From contig CALLSD010000061.1 of the NCBI GenBank assembly GCA_938014245.1, positions 79,518 through 143,517 on the forward strand: 64,000 bases of DNA, written 5' to 3'. Positions 17,390 to 25,535 of the stretch are shown piece by piece. Position 1 is the stretch's first letter. Every line of letters begins with the position of its first letter. Source of the stretch: an uncultured Actinomyces sp. (lineage in GTDB: Bacteria; Actinomycetota; Actinomycetes; Actinomycetales; Actinomycetaceae). Below the pieces are notes generated by a model. That model saw nothing but the letters and a program-made list of their open reading frames with translations, searched no databases and was not told where the DNA came from. The position numbers were made by a program, and so were the translations under genes.

Positions 17390-17698
17390 GTGGTCTACGC
17401 GATCGTCAAGGCCGGCGGCCGGCAGGAAAAGGTGTCCGTCGGTGACGTCGTCGTCGTCGACAAGCTGGCAGAAGAAATTGGTGCCAGCATCGAACTCCAG
17501 CCTTTGATGCTGGTCGATGGCGATGCAATCACCGTCGAGCCCAGCGCACTGGAGAAGGTCACGGTCAAGGCAGAGGTTGTTGACTCTGCTAAGGGCCCGA
17601 AGATCTCCATTATTAAGTACAAGAACAAGACCGGTTACCGTAAGCGTCAGGGCCACCGCCAGAAGCTCTCGGTTATTAAGATCACTGAGATCGCCTGA
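17390..17698 (+). CDS. rplU: 50S ribosomal protein L21
   Basis: L21 binds 23S rRNA in the large subunit. Starting at the GTG at 17390 gives 102 residues beginning MVYAIVKAGGRQEKVSVGD, the usual L21 N-terminus and length. An in-frame ATG at 17378 would add MSFN and is a possible alternative, having a GAGAAGAG stretch immediately before it. The C-terminal KNKTGYRKRQGHRQK motif is the family RNA-binding signature. It is followed by rpmA after 29 bases. Confidence 0.97.
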   Translation: MVYAIVKAGGRQEKVSVGDVVVVDKLAEEIGASIELQPLMLVDGDAITVEPSALEKVTVKAEVVDSAKGPKISIIKYKNKTGYRKRQGHRQKLSVIKITEIA

Positions 17699-17727
17699 AC
17701 CGTTCGATATAGAAAGTAGACGTCGAG

Positions 17728-17988
17728 ATGGCACATAAGAAGGGCCTTGGCTCCTCCCGCAACGGCCGCGACTCGAACGCCCAGCGACTGGGCGTCAAGC
17801 GTTACGGCGGCCAGCTGGTCAACGCCGGCGAAATCATCGTTCGTCAGCGCGGCACCCACTTCCACCCCGGTGAGGGCGTTGGTCGTGGCAAGGACGACAC
17901 CCTCTTCGCGCTGCGCGCGGGTGCGGTTGAGTTCGCAACCCGTCGTGACCGTAGGGTTGTCAACATCGTTGAGCCGGTCTCTGCCTGA
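17728..17988 (+). CDS. rpmA: 50S ribosomal protein L27
   Basis: L27 reaches the peptidyl-transferase centre with its N-terminus. The 86-residue protein shows the complete signature: MAHKKGLGSSRNGRDSNAQR at the start, and VRQRGTHFHPGEGVGRGKDD in the middle. The N-terminus begins directly with AHKKG, without the cleaved extension found in Firmicutes. It forms an operon with rplU and ends 16 bases before an intrinsic terminator. Confidence 0.98.
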   Translation: MAHKKGLGSSRNGRDSNAQRLGVKRYGGQLVNAGEIIVRQRGTHFHPGEGVGRGKDDTLFALRAGAVEFATRRDRRVVNIVEPVSA

Positions 17989-18004
17989 GACCGACCGCTG
18001 ATTG

Positions 18005-18037
18005 GGGGCGTCCGGCACAAGGCCGGATGCCCCTTTT
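18005..18037 (+). terminator. Intrinsic terminator after rpmA
   Basis: GGGGCGTCCGGC (18005-18016) pairs with GCCGGATGCCCC (18022-18033) through 12 bp including one G-U, closing a five-base loop, followed by TTTT. It separates rplU-rpmA from obgE. Confidence 0.85.
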
Positions 18038-18088
18038 CACTATCCTGATTCGCGCTGGTGCGCACTGGCCAAGACGGGGGACACCACA

Positions 18089-19612
18089 GTGGCAAGCTTT
18101 GTCGATCGAGTAACGATTTTCGCCCAGGGAGGCAACGGCGGCCACGGCGTCGCCTCGGTCAAGCGCGAGAAATTTAAGCCCCTGGGCGGCCCTGATGGTG
18201 GTAACGGTGGTAACGGCGGCTCCGTCATCCTCGAGGTAGACCCGCAGGTGACCACTCTTCTGACCTATCACCGCAATCCCCACCAGCGAGCGGAAAACGG
18301 TACTCAAGGCATGGGCGACTTCCGTCAGGGAAGGAACGGCGCGGATACAATCCTCCCGGTTCCAGACGGCACTGTCGTCAAGTCAAAGCGCGGTGAGCTG
18401 CTTGCTGACCTCACCGGCGCGGGAAGTCGATTCGTCATTGCCGAAGGCGGCCGAGGAGGCCTGGGCAATGCGGCGCTCGCCTCGAAAAAGCGTAAGGCTC
18501 CCGGGTTCGCGCTCCTTGGAGAGCCAGGGGAAGAACACAATGTCGTTCTTGAACTCAAGTCTGTTGCCGATGTTGCCCTTGTCGGCTACCCCTCGGCAGG
18601 TAAATCCTCACTGATTGCAGCGATGTCCGCCGCGCGCCCCAAGATTGCTGATTATCCTTTCACGACGCTTGTTCCCAATCTTGGGGTCGTTCAAGCAGGG
18701 GATTCTCGCTACACCGTCGCCGATGTTCCAGGACTCATTCCCGGGGCTTCCAGCGGTAAGGGACTGGGATTGGACTTCTTGCGTCATATCGAACGCTGCG
18801 CCGTGATTGTGCACATTCTCGATACCGCAACTTTTGAAGTCGATCGCGATCCCGTCTCTGACCTACGCACAATTGAAGCCGAACTGGCCGCATACGAGGG
18901 TGATCTGGGCGAAATTGAGGGCTATGTTCCCCTCATGCAGCGCCCCCGCGTCATCGTCCTCAACAAGATCGATATTCCCGATGGCCGCGATCTTGTCGAT
19001 ATCGTTCGCCCGGATCTCGAGGTTTTCGGCTGGCCAATTTTCGCGGTTTCCGCAGTGACCCATGAGGGCCTTAAAGAACTTTCTTTCGCGCTCGCTTCCC
19101 TCGTTGACGAGCACCGCGCCAAGCTGCCCCAGATTGAATCTGCACGTCAGGTTCTGCGGCCTCGTCCGGTGGGAAGCAAGGACGAAATCACGGTGCGCGC
19201 GGTTGAACATGCCGGTGAACTCGTCTACCAGATTCGTGGAACCAAGCCCGAACGCTGGGTGGTGCAAACCGACTTCTCCAACGACGAGGCCGTGGGCTAC
19301 CTTGCCGATCGCCTTGCGGGAGCAGGGGTTGAAGATCAGCTCATGAAGGCGGGCGCTCACGCCGGCGATACCGTCGTCATCGGTCGCCTCGACGGCGGAG
19401 TGATCTTTGATTGGGAGCCCACGCTGACGACCGGACCGGAACTACTCGGACAGCGAGGCACTGATCTTAGGCTTGATCGCAACGAGCGCCGCACGACCGC
19501 CCAGCGTCGTGAGCGTTATCGCGAAATGATGGACGCGAAGTCTGCAGCACGAGAAGAACTGTGGACCGAGCGCTCGACTGGCGTATGGACTGATCCGGAG
19601 GATGAGCGCTAA
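18089..19612 (+). CDS. obgE: GTPase ObgE/CgtA
   Basis: Obg is an essential GTPase that checks late 50S assembly and links it to stress signalling. I start at the GTG at 18089 (MASFVDRVTIFAQGG), preceded by GGGGGAC; the open frame runs further upstream but through the rpmA terminator. The 507-residue protein has the glycine-rich Obg fold (GGNGGHG, GGPDGGNGGNGG), then the G domain: G1 GYPSAGKSS (about 165-173), G2 DYPFTTLVPNLG, G3 DVPGLI, G4 NKID, G5 SAV. A C-terminal OCT domain precedes a charged actinobacterial tail. It is coupled to proB with no gap. Confidence 0.96.
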   Translation: MASFVDRVTIFAQGGNGGHGVASVKREKFKPLGGPDGGNGGNGGSVILEVDPQVTTLLTYHRNPHQRAENGTQGMGDFRQGRNGADTILPVPDGTVVKSKRGELLADLTGAGSRFVIAEGGRGGLGNAALASKKRKAPGFALLGEPGEEHNVVLELKSVADVALVGYPSAGKSSLIAAMSAARPKIADYPFTTLVPNLGVVQAGDSRYTVADVPGLIPGASSGKGLGLDFLRHIERCAVIVHILDTATFEVDRDPVSDLRTIEAELAAYEGDLGEIEGYVPLMQRPRVIVLNKIDIPDGRDLVDIVRPDLEVFGWPIFAVSAVTHEGLKELSFALASLVDEHRAKLPQIESARQVLRPRPVGSKDEITVRAVEHAGELVYQIRGTKPERWVVQTDFSNDEAVGYLADRLAGAGVEDQLMKAGAHAGDTVVIGRLDGGVIFDWEPTLTTGPELLGQRGTDLRLDRNERRTTAQRRERYREMMDAKSAAREELWTERSTGVWTDPEDER

Positions 19613-20722
19613 ATGACTCCAAGGCACATCGCGGTGCAGCAGGCACGTCGAATTGTTGTCAAAATTGGTTCTTCTTCGCTGACCCGTGAGGATGGCGGAC
19701 TTGACCTCAATCGAATCGATTCTGTCGCCAGACTTGTTTCTGCCAAAGCGCGGCGAGGCTGTGAGATTCTGATCGTCTCTTCGGGCGCTGTTGCAGCGGG
19801 CCTTGAGCCTCTTGGACTCTCCTCGCGTCCTAAGGACCTAGCAAGCGTCCAGGCGGCCGCGGCAATGGGCCAGGGGTATCTCATGGCGCGTTGGTCATCC
19901 GCATTCCAAGCTCACCACCTCCACGTCGCGCAGATTTTGCTCACCGCAGCCGACGTCATGCAGCGCGAGCACTATACGAATGCAATGTCTGCACTCGATA
20001 AACTCCTTGCTTTTGGGGTCGTGCCGATCATCAATGAAAATGACGCGGTGACGACTCGTGAAGTGCGTTTCGGTGATAATGACCGGCTTGCAGCATACGT
20101 GGCGCAGATGGTTGGCGCGGATGTCTTGGTCTTGCTGACAGACGTTGACGGACTGTATACAGCACCTCCCTCGCAGCCCGGGGCTCGTTTGATCACCGAG
20201 GTTAACGCGACCGATGAACTTGGTGGAATCGACGTGCGCGGAGCTGGTTCCAGCGTGGGGACAGGCGGAATGGCAACAAAGCTCCATGCAGCCTCCATGG
20301 CCCAGCACGGGGGAATCGGCGTGATCCTCACCAGCGCAGATCGTTTGAACGAGGTTCTTGACGGACAAGCGGTGGGTACGTGGTTTGAACCCACGAGAAA
20401 CCGTCCCGCCTCGCGCACCTTGTGGATCGCCCACGTTGCTCCGTCTGCGGGGCAGATACTGATTGACGCCGGCGCGCGCCGCGCGATTACCCGGGGAAAG
20501 AAGTCTCTTCTCCCCGCCGGTATTACTGACATTCTTGGGGTCTTCTCGGCGGGAGAAGTCATCGATATTGTTGATGACAGTGGATTGATTGCTCGAGGGA
20601 TCTCCCGCTACGACTCAGATAGCTTGGCCAAGCTCATGGGCCATATGCAGGAAGAAAAACAGAAGGAACATATGCGTCCGGCTGTTCACCGCGACGATCT
20701 TGCCGTTCTTGTTCAGGAGTAA
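19613..20722 (+). CDS. proB: Glutamate 5-kinase
   Basis: ProB phosphorylates L-glutamate, the first and feedback-inhibited step of proline synthesis. The 369-residue protein has an amino-acid-kinase domain (VVKIGSSSLT at the N-terminus, SSGAVAAG about 56-63, IINENDAV and FGDNDRLAA about 139-160, SVGTGGMATKLHAA about 216-229). A C-terminal PUA domain (about 280-369) is typical of the long bacterial form. Its ATG follows the obgE stop directly. proA comes two bases later. Confidence 0.96.
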   Translation: MTPRHIAVQQARRIVVKIGSSSLTREDGGLDLNRIDSVARLVSAKARRGCEILIVSSGAVAAGLEPLGLSSRPKDLASVQAAAAMGQGYLMARWSSAFQAHHLHVAQILLTAADVMQREHYTNAMSALDKLLAFGVVPIINENDAVTTREVRFGDNDRLAAYVAQMVGADVLVLLTDVDGLYTAPPSQPGARLITEVNATDELGGIDVRGAGSSVGTGGMATKLHAASMAQHGGIGVILTSADRLNEVLDGQAVGTWFEPTRNRPASRTLWIAHVAPSAGQILIDAGARRAITRGKKSLLPAGITDILGVFSAGEVIDIVDDSGLIARGISRYDSDSLAKLMGHMQEEKQKEHMRPAVHRDDLAVLVQE

Positions 20723-20724
20723 AG

Positions 20725-22005
20725 GTGAGTAACGAACTGGATATTTTTGAGCTGACCGATCGTGCACGCCGCGCGCAGCGCAAACTTGCCACCTCGACAA
20801 GTGCGCAGCGTAACGCACTATTGCGGGCAATTTCTGCTGCTCTGATCGCTGAGGCGGAAGAGATCCTTGAATCGAATGCACGCGATTGTGAGCGTGCGCT
20901 CGACAAGGGGATGGCTGCAGGCCTCGTTGATCGTCTGCGTCTTGATGACTCTCGCGTGCGCTCTATCGCACAGTCCGTTCTTGACGTGGTTGGCCTTGAG
21001 GATCCGGTTGGAACAATTATTCGTGGGGGATGCACCGAAGATGGTTTGCGTGTCTCCCAGATCCGCGTTCCGATGGGCGTCGTTGGCATGATCTACGAGG
21101 CGCGTCCCAACGTGACCGTCGATGCTTCCATCTTGGCCCTCAAGTCGGGCAACGCCGTGATCCTTCGCGGTGGAAGCGCTGCGCTTTCGACAAACGAGAC
21201 CCTCGTCAAGGTCATTCGTCGGGCAATTGAATCATGTGGATTCTCGGCCGACTTGGTCCAGACCGTTGATTCCTGGGGACGTGAGGGTGCACGTGCGATG
21301 ATGCGCGCACGCGGTGGCATTGACGTTCTTATTCCCCGAGGCGGCGGGGGCCTGATCCGCGCGGTTGTCGAAGAATCCACCGTCCCCGTCATTGAAACGG
21401 GAACTGGCAACTGCCACGTCTATGTTGATAGCGGCGCTGACGTTCAAGCTGCGCTGGCCATCATCATGAACGCGAAGACCCAACGAGTCGGCGTCTGTAA
21501 CGCTGCAGAAACACTTCTGGTGCACCGTGATATGGTCGCTTCGTTCCTCCCTCTTGCTCTTGAAGAACTCACTGCTGCCGGAGTGACGATTCACGCTGAT
21601 GAAGCAACCCGTGAGTGCGCTGCTGTGGGCGATTTCGTCAGTTCGCAGCTGATCTGCGCGGCAACGGAAGAAGACTGGGCAACAGAGTACCTCTCGATGG
21701 ATTTGGCCGTGCGCGTTGTCGACTCGATCGAAGAAGCAGTTGAGCATATCCGCACATACTCTTCCGGTCATACCGAGGCGATCTGCACTCCCTCCCTGAA
21801 GGCAGCGCACTTCTTCCGCTCCAACGTTGATAGTGCGGCTGTTGCGATCAACGCCTCGACACGTTTCACCGATGGCGGTCAGCTGGGATTGGGCGCCGAG
21901 ATCGGCATCTCCACCCAAAAGCTTCACGCGCGAGGCCCAATGGGATTGGCTGAGCTGACAACCAGCCAGTGGATTATTGAAGGTGACGGAGCGGTACGAA
22001 AGTAA
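20725..22005 (+). CDS. proA: Gamma-glutamyl phosphate reductase
   Basis: ProA reduces glutamyl-5-phosphate with NADPH to glutamate-5-semialdehyde. The 426-residue protein belongs to the aldehyde dehydrogenase superfamily. The nucleophilic cysteine is in RVGVCNAAETLLVH (about 252-265), and IPRGGGGLIRAV and ETGTGNCHVYVD are the family signatures. It starts at GTG with AGGAG upstream, overlapping the last codons of proB. nadD follows after 12 bases. Confidence 0.97.
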   Translation: MSNELDIFELTDRARRAQRKLATSTSAQRNALLRAISAALIAEAEEILESNARDCERALDKGMAAGLVDRLRLDDSRVRSIAQSVLDVVGLEDPVGTIIRGGCTEDGLRVSQIRVPMGVVGMIYEARPNVTVDASILALKSGNAVILRGGSAALSTNETLVKVIRRAIESCGFSADLVQTVDSWGREGARAMMRARGGIDVLIPRGGGGLIRAVVEESTVPVIETGTGNCHVYVDSGADVQAALAIIMNAKTQRVGVCNAAETLLVHRDMVASFLPLALEELTAAGVTIHADEATRECAAVGDFVSSQLICAATEEDWATEYLSMDLAVRVVDSIEEAVEHIRTYSSGHTEAICTPSLKAAHFFRSNVDSAAVAINASTRFTDGGQLGLGAEIGISTQKLHARGPMGLAELTTSQWIIEGDGAVRK

Positions 22006-22017
22006 AGGGAGGGGAGT

Positions 22018-22638
22018 ATGCCAACTCTGGACGCGGCCTCGGGAAAAATCCGACGCTCAATCGGGATCATGGGCGGCACCTTTGACCCCATCCACCACGG
22101 GCACCTCGTGGCTGCATCCGAGGTTATGGATGTCTTCCAACTCGATGAGGTCATTTTTGTCCCGACCGCAATGCAGCCTTTCAAAGCGGGTAGGAGGGTC
22201 ACTCCTGCGGAACATCGCTATTTGATGACGGTAATTGCAACCGCATCGAACCCGCGTTTCTCGGTGTCCCGGGTCGATATCGACCGCGGTGGAACGACCT
22301 ACACGATCGATACTTTGCGTGATCTCAAAGGTATCTATCCGGATGCAGATTTCTACTTCATTACGGGAGCAGATGCTCTGACGCAGATCGTTCAGTGGAA
22401 GGACGTTGATTCCCTCTTCGAAATGGCCCATTTCATTGGGGTGACGCGGCCCGGGCACGTCCTTGATGCGAAGAAACTCCCCGCATCCTCCGTGTCTTTG
22501 CTGGAAGTTCCGGCAATGGCGATTTCCTCGACAGACTGTAGAAGGCGCGTCGAGCGGAATAAACCGGTGTGGTACCTCGTCCCCGATGGCGTCGTTCAAT
22601 ACATCAATAAGTACCGTCTGTATCGTGCCGAGCGCTAA
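22018..22638 (+). CDS. nadD: Nicotinate-mononucleotide adenylyltransferase
   Basis: NadD adenylates nicotinate mononucleotide in NAD synthesis. At 206 residues it has the nucleotidyltransferase motif GGTFDPIHHGHL (about 19-30, the HxGH site) and the C-terminal ISSTDCRRRV (ISSTxxR). A strong GGGAGGGG site precedes the ATG. It sits between proA and rsfS, its usual actinobacterial place. The next 85 bases hold only a GAAAGGA ribosome-binding site for rsfS. Confidence 0.96.
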   Translation: MPTLDAASGKIRRSIGIMGGTFDPIHHGHLVAASEVMDVFQLDEVIFVPTAMQPFKAGRRVTPAEHRYLMTVIATASNPRFSVSRVDIDRGGTTYTIDTLRDLKGIYPDADFYFITGADALTQIVQWKDVDSLFEMAHFIGVTRPGHVLDAKKLPASSVSLLEVPAMAISSTDCRRRVERNKPVWYLVPDGVVQYINKYRLYRAER

Positions 22639-22723
22639 AGTGCGATGCACCCGCCGGCCGTCGGCGCTCTCGGTGGCTCGCGGGACCAGATAATGGCAGA
22701 CTGAAAGAAACGAAAGGATAACT

Positions 22724-23146
22724 GTGGACGTTCAAAGCGACGATCTCATCACAAGTGCGCTTCGAGGCGCTGCCAATAAGCTTGCCCAGGATCCTGTGTT
22801 GATTGATGTCTCTCAGCGTCTCGGGATCGCAGAGTCGTTCTTGGTGGTCTCTGCCCCAACTTCGCGTCAAGTTCGCGCGATTGCCGAAGAAATCATGGAT
22901 GAGATCGGGCGCGACTGGCATGTCGTTCCCAAACGCATTGAAGGACGCAGCGAAGGAACGTGGGTTCTGGCCGATTATGGCGATGTTGTGATCCACGTGA
23001 TGAGCCAAGAAGATCGCGAGTTCTACGCCCTTGAGAGGCTGTGGGCTGATCAAAGGATCACTCATCTAGAACTTCCCGATGTGGCTCCCGGTGCAGTGCG
23101 ACCGGTTATGACTCCCGCACAAGTGATTGAGGGGATTGAAGAGTGA
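22724..23146 (+). CDS. rsfS: Ribosomal silencing factor RsfS
   Basis: RsfS (YbeB/DUF143) binds L14 and blocks subunit joining during starvation. The 140-residue protein contains the family core: LGIAESFLVVSAPTSRQVRAI, GTWVLADYGDVVIHVM and REFYALERLW. GTG start with GAAAGGATAA upstream. The stop overlaps the next gene's GTG start by four bases. Confidence 0.95.
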   Translation: MDVQSDDLITSALRGAANKLAQDPVLIDVSQRLGIAESFLVVSAPTSRQVRAIAEEIMDEIGRDWHVVPKRIEGRSEGTWVLADYGDVVIHVMSQEDREFYALERLWADQRITHLELPDVAPGAVRPVMTPAQVIEGIEE

Positions 23147-23922
23147 GCACCAAGGAAACTGAAGTTTCTGCCGAGGCCGTGGCTGGTTATTCGCGCATTA
23201 GTGGCGCCCGTCGGATCGTCTTTCTCCGTCACGGACAAACCGATTACAACGTCGAGCACCGCTTTCAAGGGATCATTGATATCCCGCTCAATAGCATTGG
23301 GCATGAGCAGGCACTCGAAGGCGGGCGAGTTTTGGCAAAGCGCCTCGCTGGGGGCGGCCGTATTGGCGGTTTGAATGCTGATTACGTGTCTGCCTCGGAA
23401 GTGAGGATTGTGTCTTCGCCCTTGGAACGCGCCTTGAATACCGCTCAAGCCTTGGCACGCGAACTTGATGCTCTCGGTGTTGAGGTGGGGGAGATCGCGA
23501 TCGATAAGCGACTTCTTGAACGCTCCTACGGTGTTTTCGAAGGATTGGATTTCGACCAGATTGCAGAGCAATACCCGCAGTGGCTGCTTGAATGGCGCCA
23601 GACGGGGGAGAGTGCTGGCGCTGGGGTTGAACCCGGTGGCGTTGTGGGAGATCGCGTTCGCGAGGCCGTGCTTGAACACGCTGCGTCTGTTCCTCAAGGC
23701 GGTACTTTGGTTGCGGTTTCTCACGGTGCGGCTATTGCCCGTGGGGTGATGTCCACGATCGGTCTAGATCCTCGAGACTTCGACTGTATCCGCGGTGTCG
23801 ATAATGTGCACTGGTCAGAACTTGTCCTTGCTGGCGGAGGCGGTTCGGGGGCATCTGGCGCTGCACGTTGGCGCTTGGCCTCGCACAACGTTGGGGCTGC
23901 CCCGGAGGTCTTCGGAGCTTAA
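23143..23922 (+). CDS. Histidine phosphatase (phosphoglycerate-mutase-like)
   Basis: A 259-residue member of the histidine phosphatase superfamily. The catalytic RHG motif is in IVFLRHGQTDYN (about 25-36), a conserved SSPLERALNTAQ follows (about 90-101), and the second histidine is in VAVSHGAAIARG (about 188-199). In Mycobacterium the gene at this position after rsfS is a glucosyl-3-phosphoglycerate phosphatase. By context this could be that enzyme, but the sequence does not decide the substrate. It is translationally coupled to rsfS. Confidence 0.88.
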   Translation: MSTKETEVSAEAVAGYSRISGARRIVFLRHGQTDYNVEHRFQGIIDIPLNSIGHEQALEGGRVLAKRLAGGGRIGGLNADYVSASEVRIVSSPLERALNTAQALARELDALGVEVGEIAIDKRLLERSYGVFEGLDFDQIAEQYPQWLLEWRQTGESAGAGVEPGGVVGDRVREAVLEHAASVPQGGTLVAVSHGAAIARGVMSTIGLDPRDFDCIRGVDNVHWSELVLAGGGGSGASGAARWRLASHNVGAAPEVFGA

Positions 23923-23963
23923 CTGAACGGGGCAAATGTGTCAGCTCGCACAGCTCCTTAATT

Positions 23964-23992
23964 TTGCCTCAAGCGACTTCGTCCGCTATTCT
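23964..23992 (+). promoter_or_regulatory. Promoter of tRNA-Ala
   Basis: TTGCCT (23964-23969) and TATTCT (23987-23992) are separated by 17 bases and end 33 bases before the tRNA. Spacing and position fit a sigma-70-type promoter. Confidence 0.65.
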
Positions 23993-24025
23993 TAACAGGT
24001 CCGAGCGAGAGATCGCAACGACCTT

Positions 24026-24098
24026 GGGGCTATGGCGCAGTTGGTAGCGCGCTTCCATGGCATGGAAGAGGTCAGGGGTTCGAATCCCCTTAGCTCCA
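24026..24098 (+). tRNA. tRNA-Ala (anticodon GGC)
   Basis: The 73 bases fold as a standard cloverleaf: acceptor GGGGCTA/TAGCTCC with the G3-U70 wobble that identifies tRNA-Ala, D-stem GCGC/GCGC, anticodon stem CTTCC/GGAAG around loop ATGGCAT (anticodon GGC), and T-arm AGGGG-TTCGAAT-CCCCT. The discriminator is A. The 3' CCA is not encoded. Confidence 0.98.
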
Positions 24099-24105
24099 CA
24101 GTCTC

Positions 24106-24149
24106 CGCCACAATCCTGAGGATCTCAGTGATTGTGGCGCTTTTCTTTT
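24106..24149 (+). terminator. Intrinsic terminator after tRNA-Ala
   Basis: CGCCACAATC (24106-24115) pairs perfectly with GATTGTGGCG (24130-24139). An inner CTGAG/CTCAG hairpin extends the stem, and a T-rich run (CTTTTCTTTTA) follows. Confidence 0.9.
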
Positions 24150-24248
24150 ATTGTCGCGATGCGCGTGTGAATACGTGCGTGAATATACGCGTCCTGGATG
24201 AATCCAGAGTTCTTCGGAAAAGGGCATCAGAAAATCTGCTTCCCGAAT

Positions 24249-24356
24249 GAAAACGTATGCAGATTACGATTTGGTGAAGCTTTGGGGGACAAGTCCCTAT
24301 TTATTGACGAGATTGTCGCAAATGCTGTACTCTCTCCGGTGTGGAAACGTATCCAC
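24249..24356 (+). promoter_or_regulatory. Promoter and paired LacI-type operators of the AfuABC-like operon
   Basis: A -35 TTGACG (24304-24309) and -10 TACTCT (24328-24333) are spaced by 18 bases. Just downstream lies GTGGAAACGTATCCAC (24341-24356), a 16-bp dyad with a central CG, the classic form of a LacI/GalR-family operator. A second, weaker copy with the same AAACGTAT core (about 24249-24261) lies upstream, the two centres being about 94 bases apart, which would allow DNA looping. The LacI regulator at 29037 is the obvious candidate. The rest of 24150-24300 shows no gene I can support. Confidence 0.65.
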
Positions 24357-24400
24357 AACTCCGAACTGTGCATAGACAACATATTGCAACGGAAGGCTCA

Positions 24401-25453
24401 ATGATGCGCGCACGCTACGCTGCTCTCCCCGCCGCACTCCTGGCACTTTCTCTCGCCGCCTGCTCTGCCCCCGAAGGCCAGAGCACCCAGGGAGGCTCCG
24501 CCTCGGCAGATACCCTGAACATTGCCTGCTCCCAGCAGGAAGATTTCTGCCAGGCGATCGTCGCCGCCTACACCAGGGAAACCGGTCAGAAGGCCACCTA
24601 CGTTCGCCTGGGTGCCGGCGAAGTCCTCGCCCGCCTCGAAACCAACCCCGGTGAATTCGACGTCTGGTCCGGCGGCCAGGCCGAAAACCACCTCGTCGCC
24701 AACGACAAGGGCAAGATCGAAAAGTACGTCTCGAAGAATGCCTCCGCACTGCCCTCGCAGTACAACAACGCCGAAGGCATCTGGTCCGGCTTCTACACCG
24801 ACTCCATTGCGTTCTGCTCCAACAAGAAGGAACTCGAACGCATCGGCGCACAGGCTCCCACCTCCTGGCAGGACCTGCTCAAGCCCGAATTCAAGGGGCG
24901 CATTGCCATGCCGCACCCTGCCACCGCAGGCGTTGGCTACATGGCCATGTACACCGTCGCCACCCTGAACAACGGCGACCAGGAGAAGACCGTTTCCTAC
25001 TTCAAGGAACTGGTTCCCAACATCATGCAGTTCTCCAAGTCCGCAGCAACCGGTACTGAACAGGCCGGACGCGGTGAAGTGGTCGTTGCCATCGCTCTCG
25101 ACTCCGACTGCGAAAAGGCCAACAAGGCCGGATATTCCGACCTGGTCACCACCTACCCCTCGGAAGGCACCGGCTACGAAGTGGGCGCAGTCTCCGTCCT
25201 CGCGGGTGCACGCAACCCCGAAGGCGCCAAGGCCTTCATGGACTGGTTGCTGACCACCAAGGCTCAGGATCTCTACGCGGACGTCCCCTCCTTCGCAGCA
25301 CCTACCCTGCCCGACGCCAAGGTCGGTCCGAACGTCCCCAAGCAGGACGTCGTGAAGCACGTGGACTGGGATGTACGCAAGGCAGCTGACTCTCGCGCCA
25401 ACTACATCGGCATCTTCGAAAGCCAGATCGCCGGAGCAAGCTCCGCCAAGTGA
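24401..25453 (+). CDS. ABC transporter substrate-binding lipoprotein, AfuA/FbpA-like
   Basis: A 350-residue extracytoplasmic solute-binding protein. It begins with a lipoprotein signal peptide ending in LSLAAC, with the lipidated cysteine at 21. Start at the first of two adjacent ATGs, preceded by GGAAGG. The body (GEFDVWSGGQAENH, GEVVVAIALDSD, GTGYEVGAVSVLAGARNPEGA) matches the ferric-iron/2-aminoethylphosphonate/hexose-phosphate cluster of binding proteins. Classic FbpA proteins bind Fe3+ with an adjacent Tyr-Tyr pair; no YY occurs here. The linked 2H phosphoesterase and LacI regulator favour a phosphorylated organic ligand over iron. The substrate remains unproven. Confidence 0.85.
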   Translation: MMRARYAALPAALLALSLAACSAPEGQSTQGGSASADTLNIACSQQEDFCQAIVAAYTRETGQKATYVRLGAGEVLARLETNPGEFDVWSGGQAENHLVANDKGKIEKYVSKNASALPSQYNNAEGIWSGFYTDSIAFCSNKKELERIGAQAPTSWQDLLKPEFKGRIAMPHPATAGVGYMAMYTVATLNNGDQEKTVSYFKELVPNIMQFSKSAATGTEQAGRGEVVVAIALDSDCEKANKAGYSDLVTTYPSEGTGYEVGAVSVLAGARNPEGAKAFMDWLLTTKAQDLYADVPSFAAPTLPDAKVGPNVPKQDVVKHVDWDVRKAADSRANYIGIFESQIAGASSAK

Positions 25454-25456
25454 GAC

Positions 25457-25500
25457 CACGGGGTGCGCGAGAACCCACTGAGGAACTCGCGCACCCCGTG
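25457..25500 (+). other. Perfect 15-bp intercistronic hairpin
   Basis: CACGGGGTGCGCGAG (25457-25471) is perfectly complementary to 25486-25500 across a 14-base loop, immediately after the binding-protein stop. No T-run follows, so it is more likely an mRNA-stabilising or partial-termination element that keeps the binding protein more abundant than the permease. Confidence 0.75.
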
Positions 25501-25535
25501 TGCGTCTCTCCTGCCGTTTTCATTGGAGACAAGCT

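Noticed and set aside
24198..24404. 68-codon open frame between tRNA-Ala and the importer operon
   Set aside because: It has no ribosome-binding site, no similarity I recognise, and overlaps the promoter and operator of the importer.
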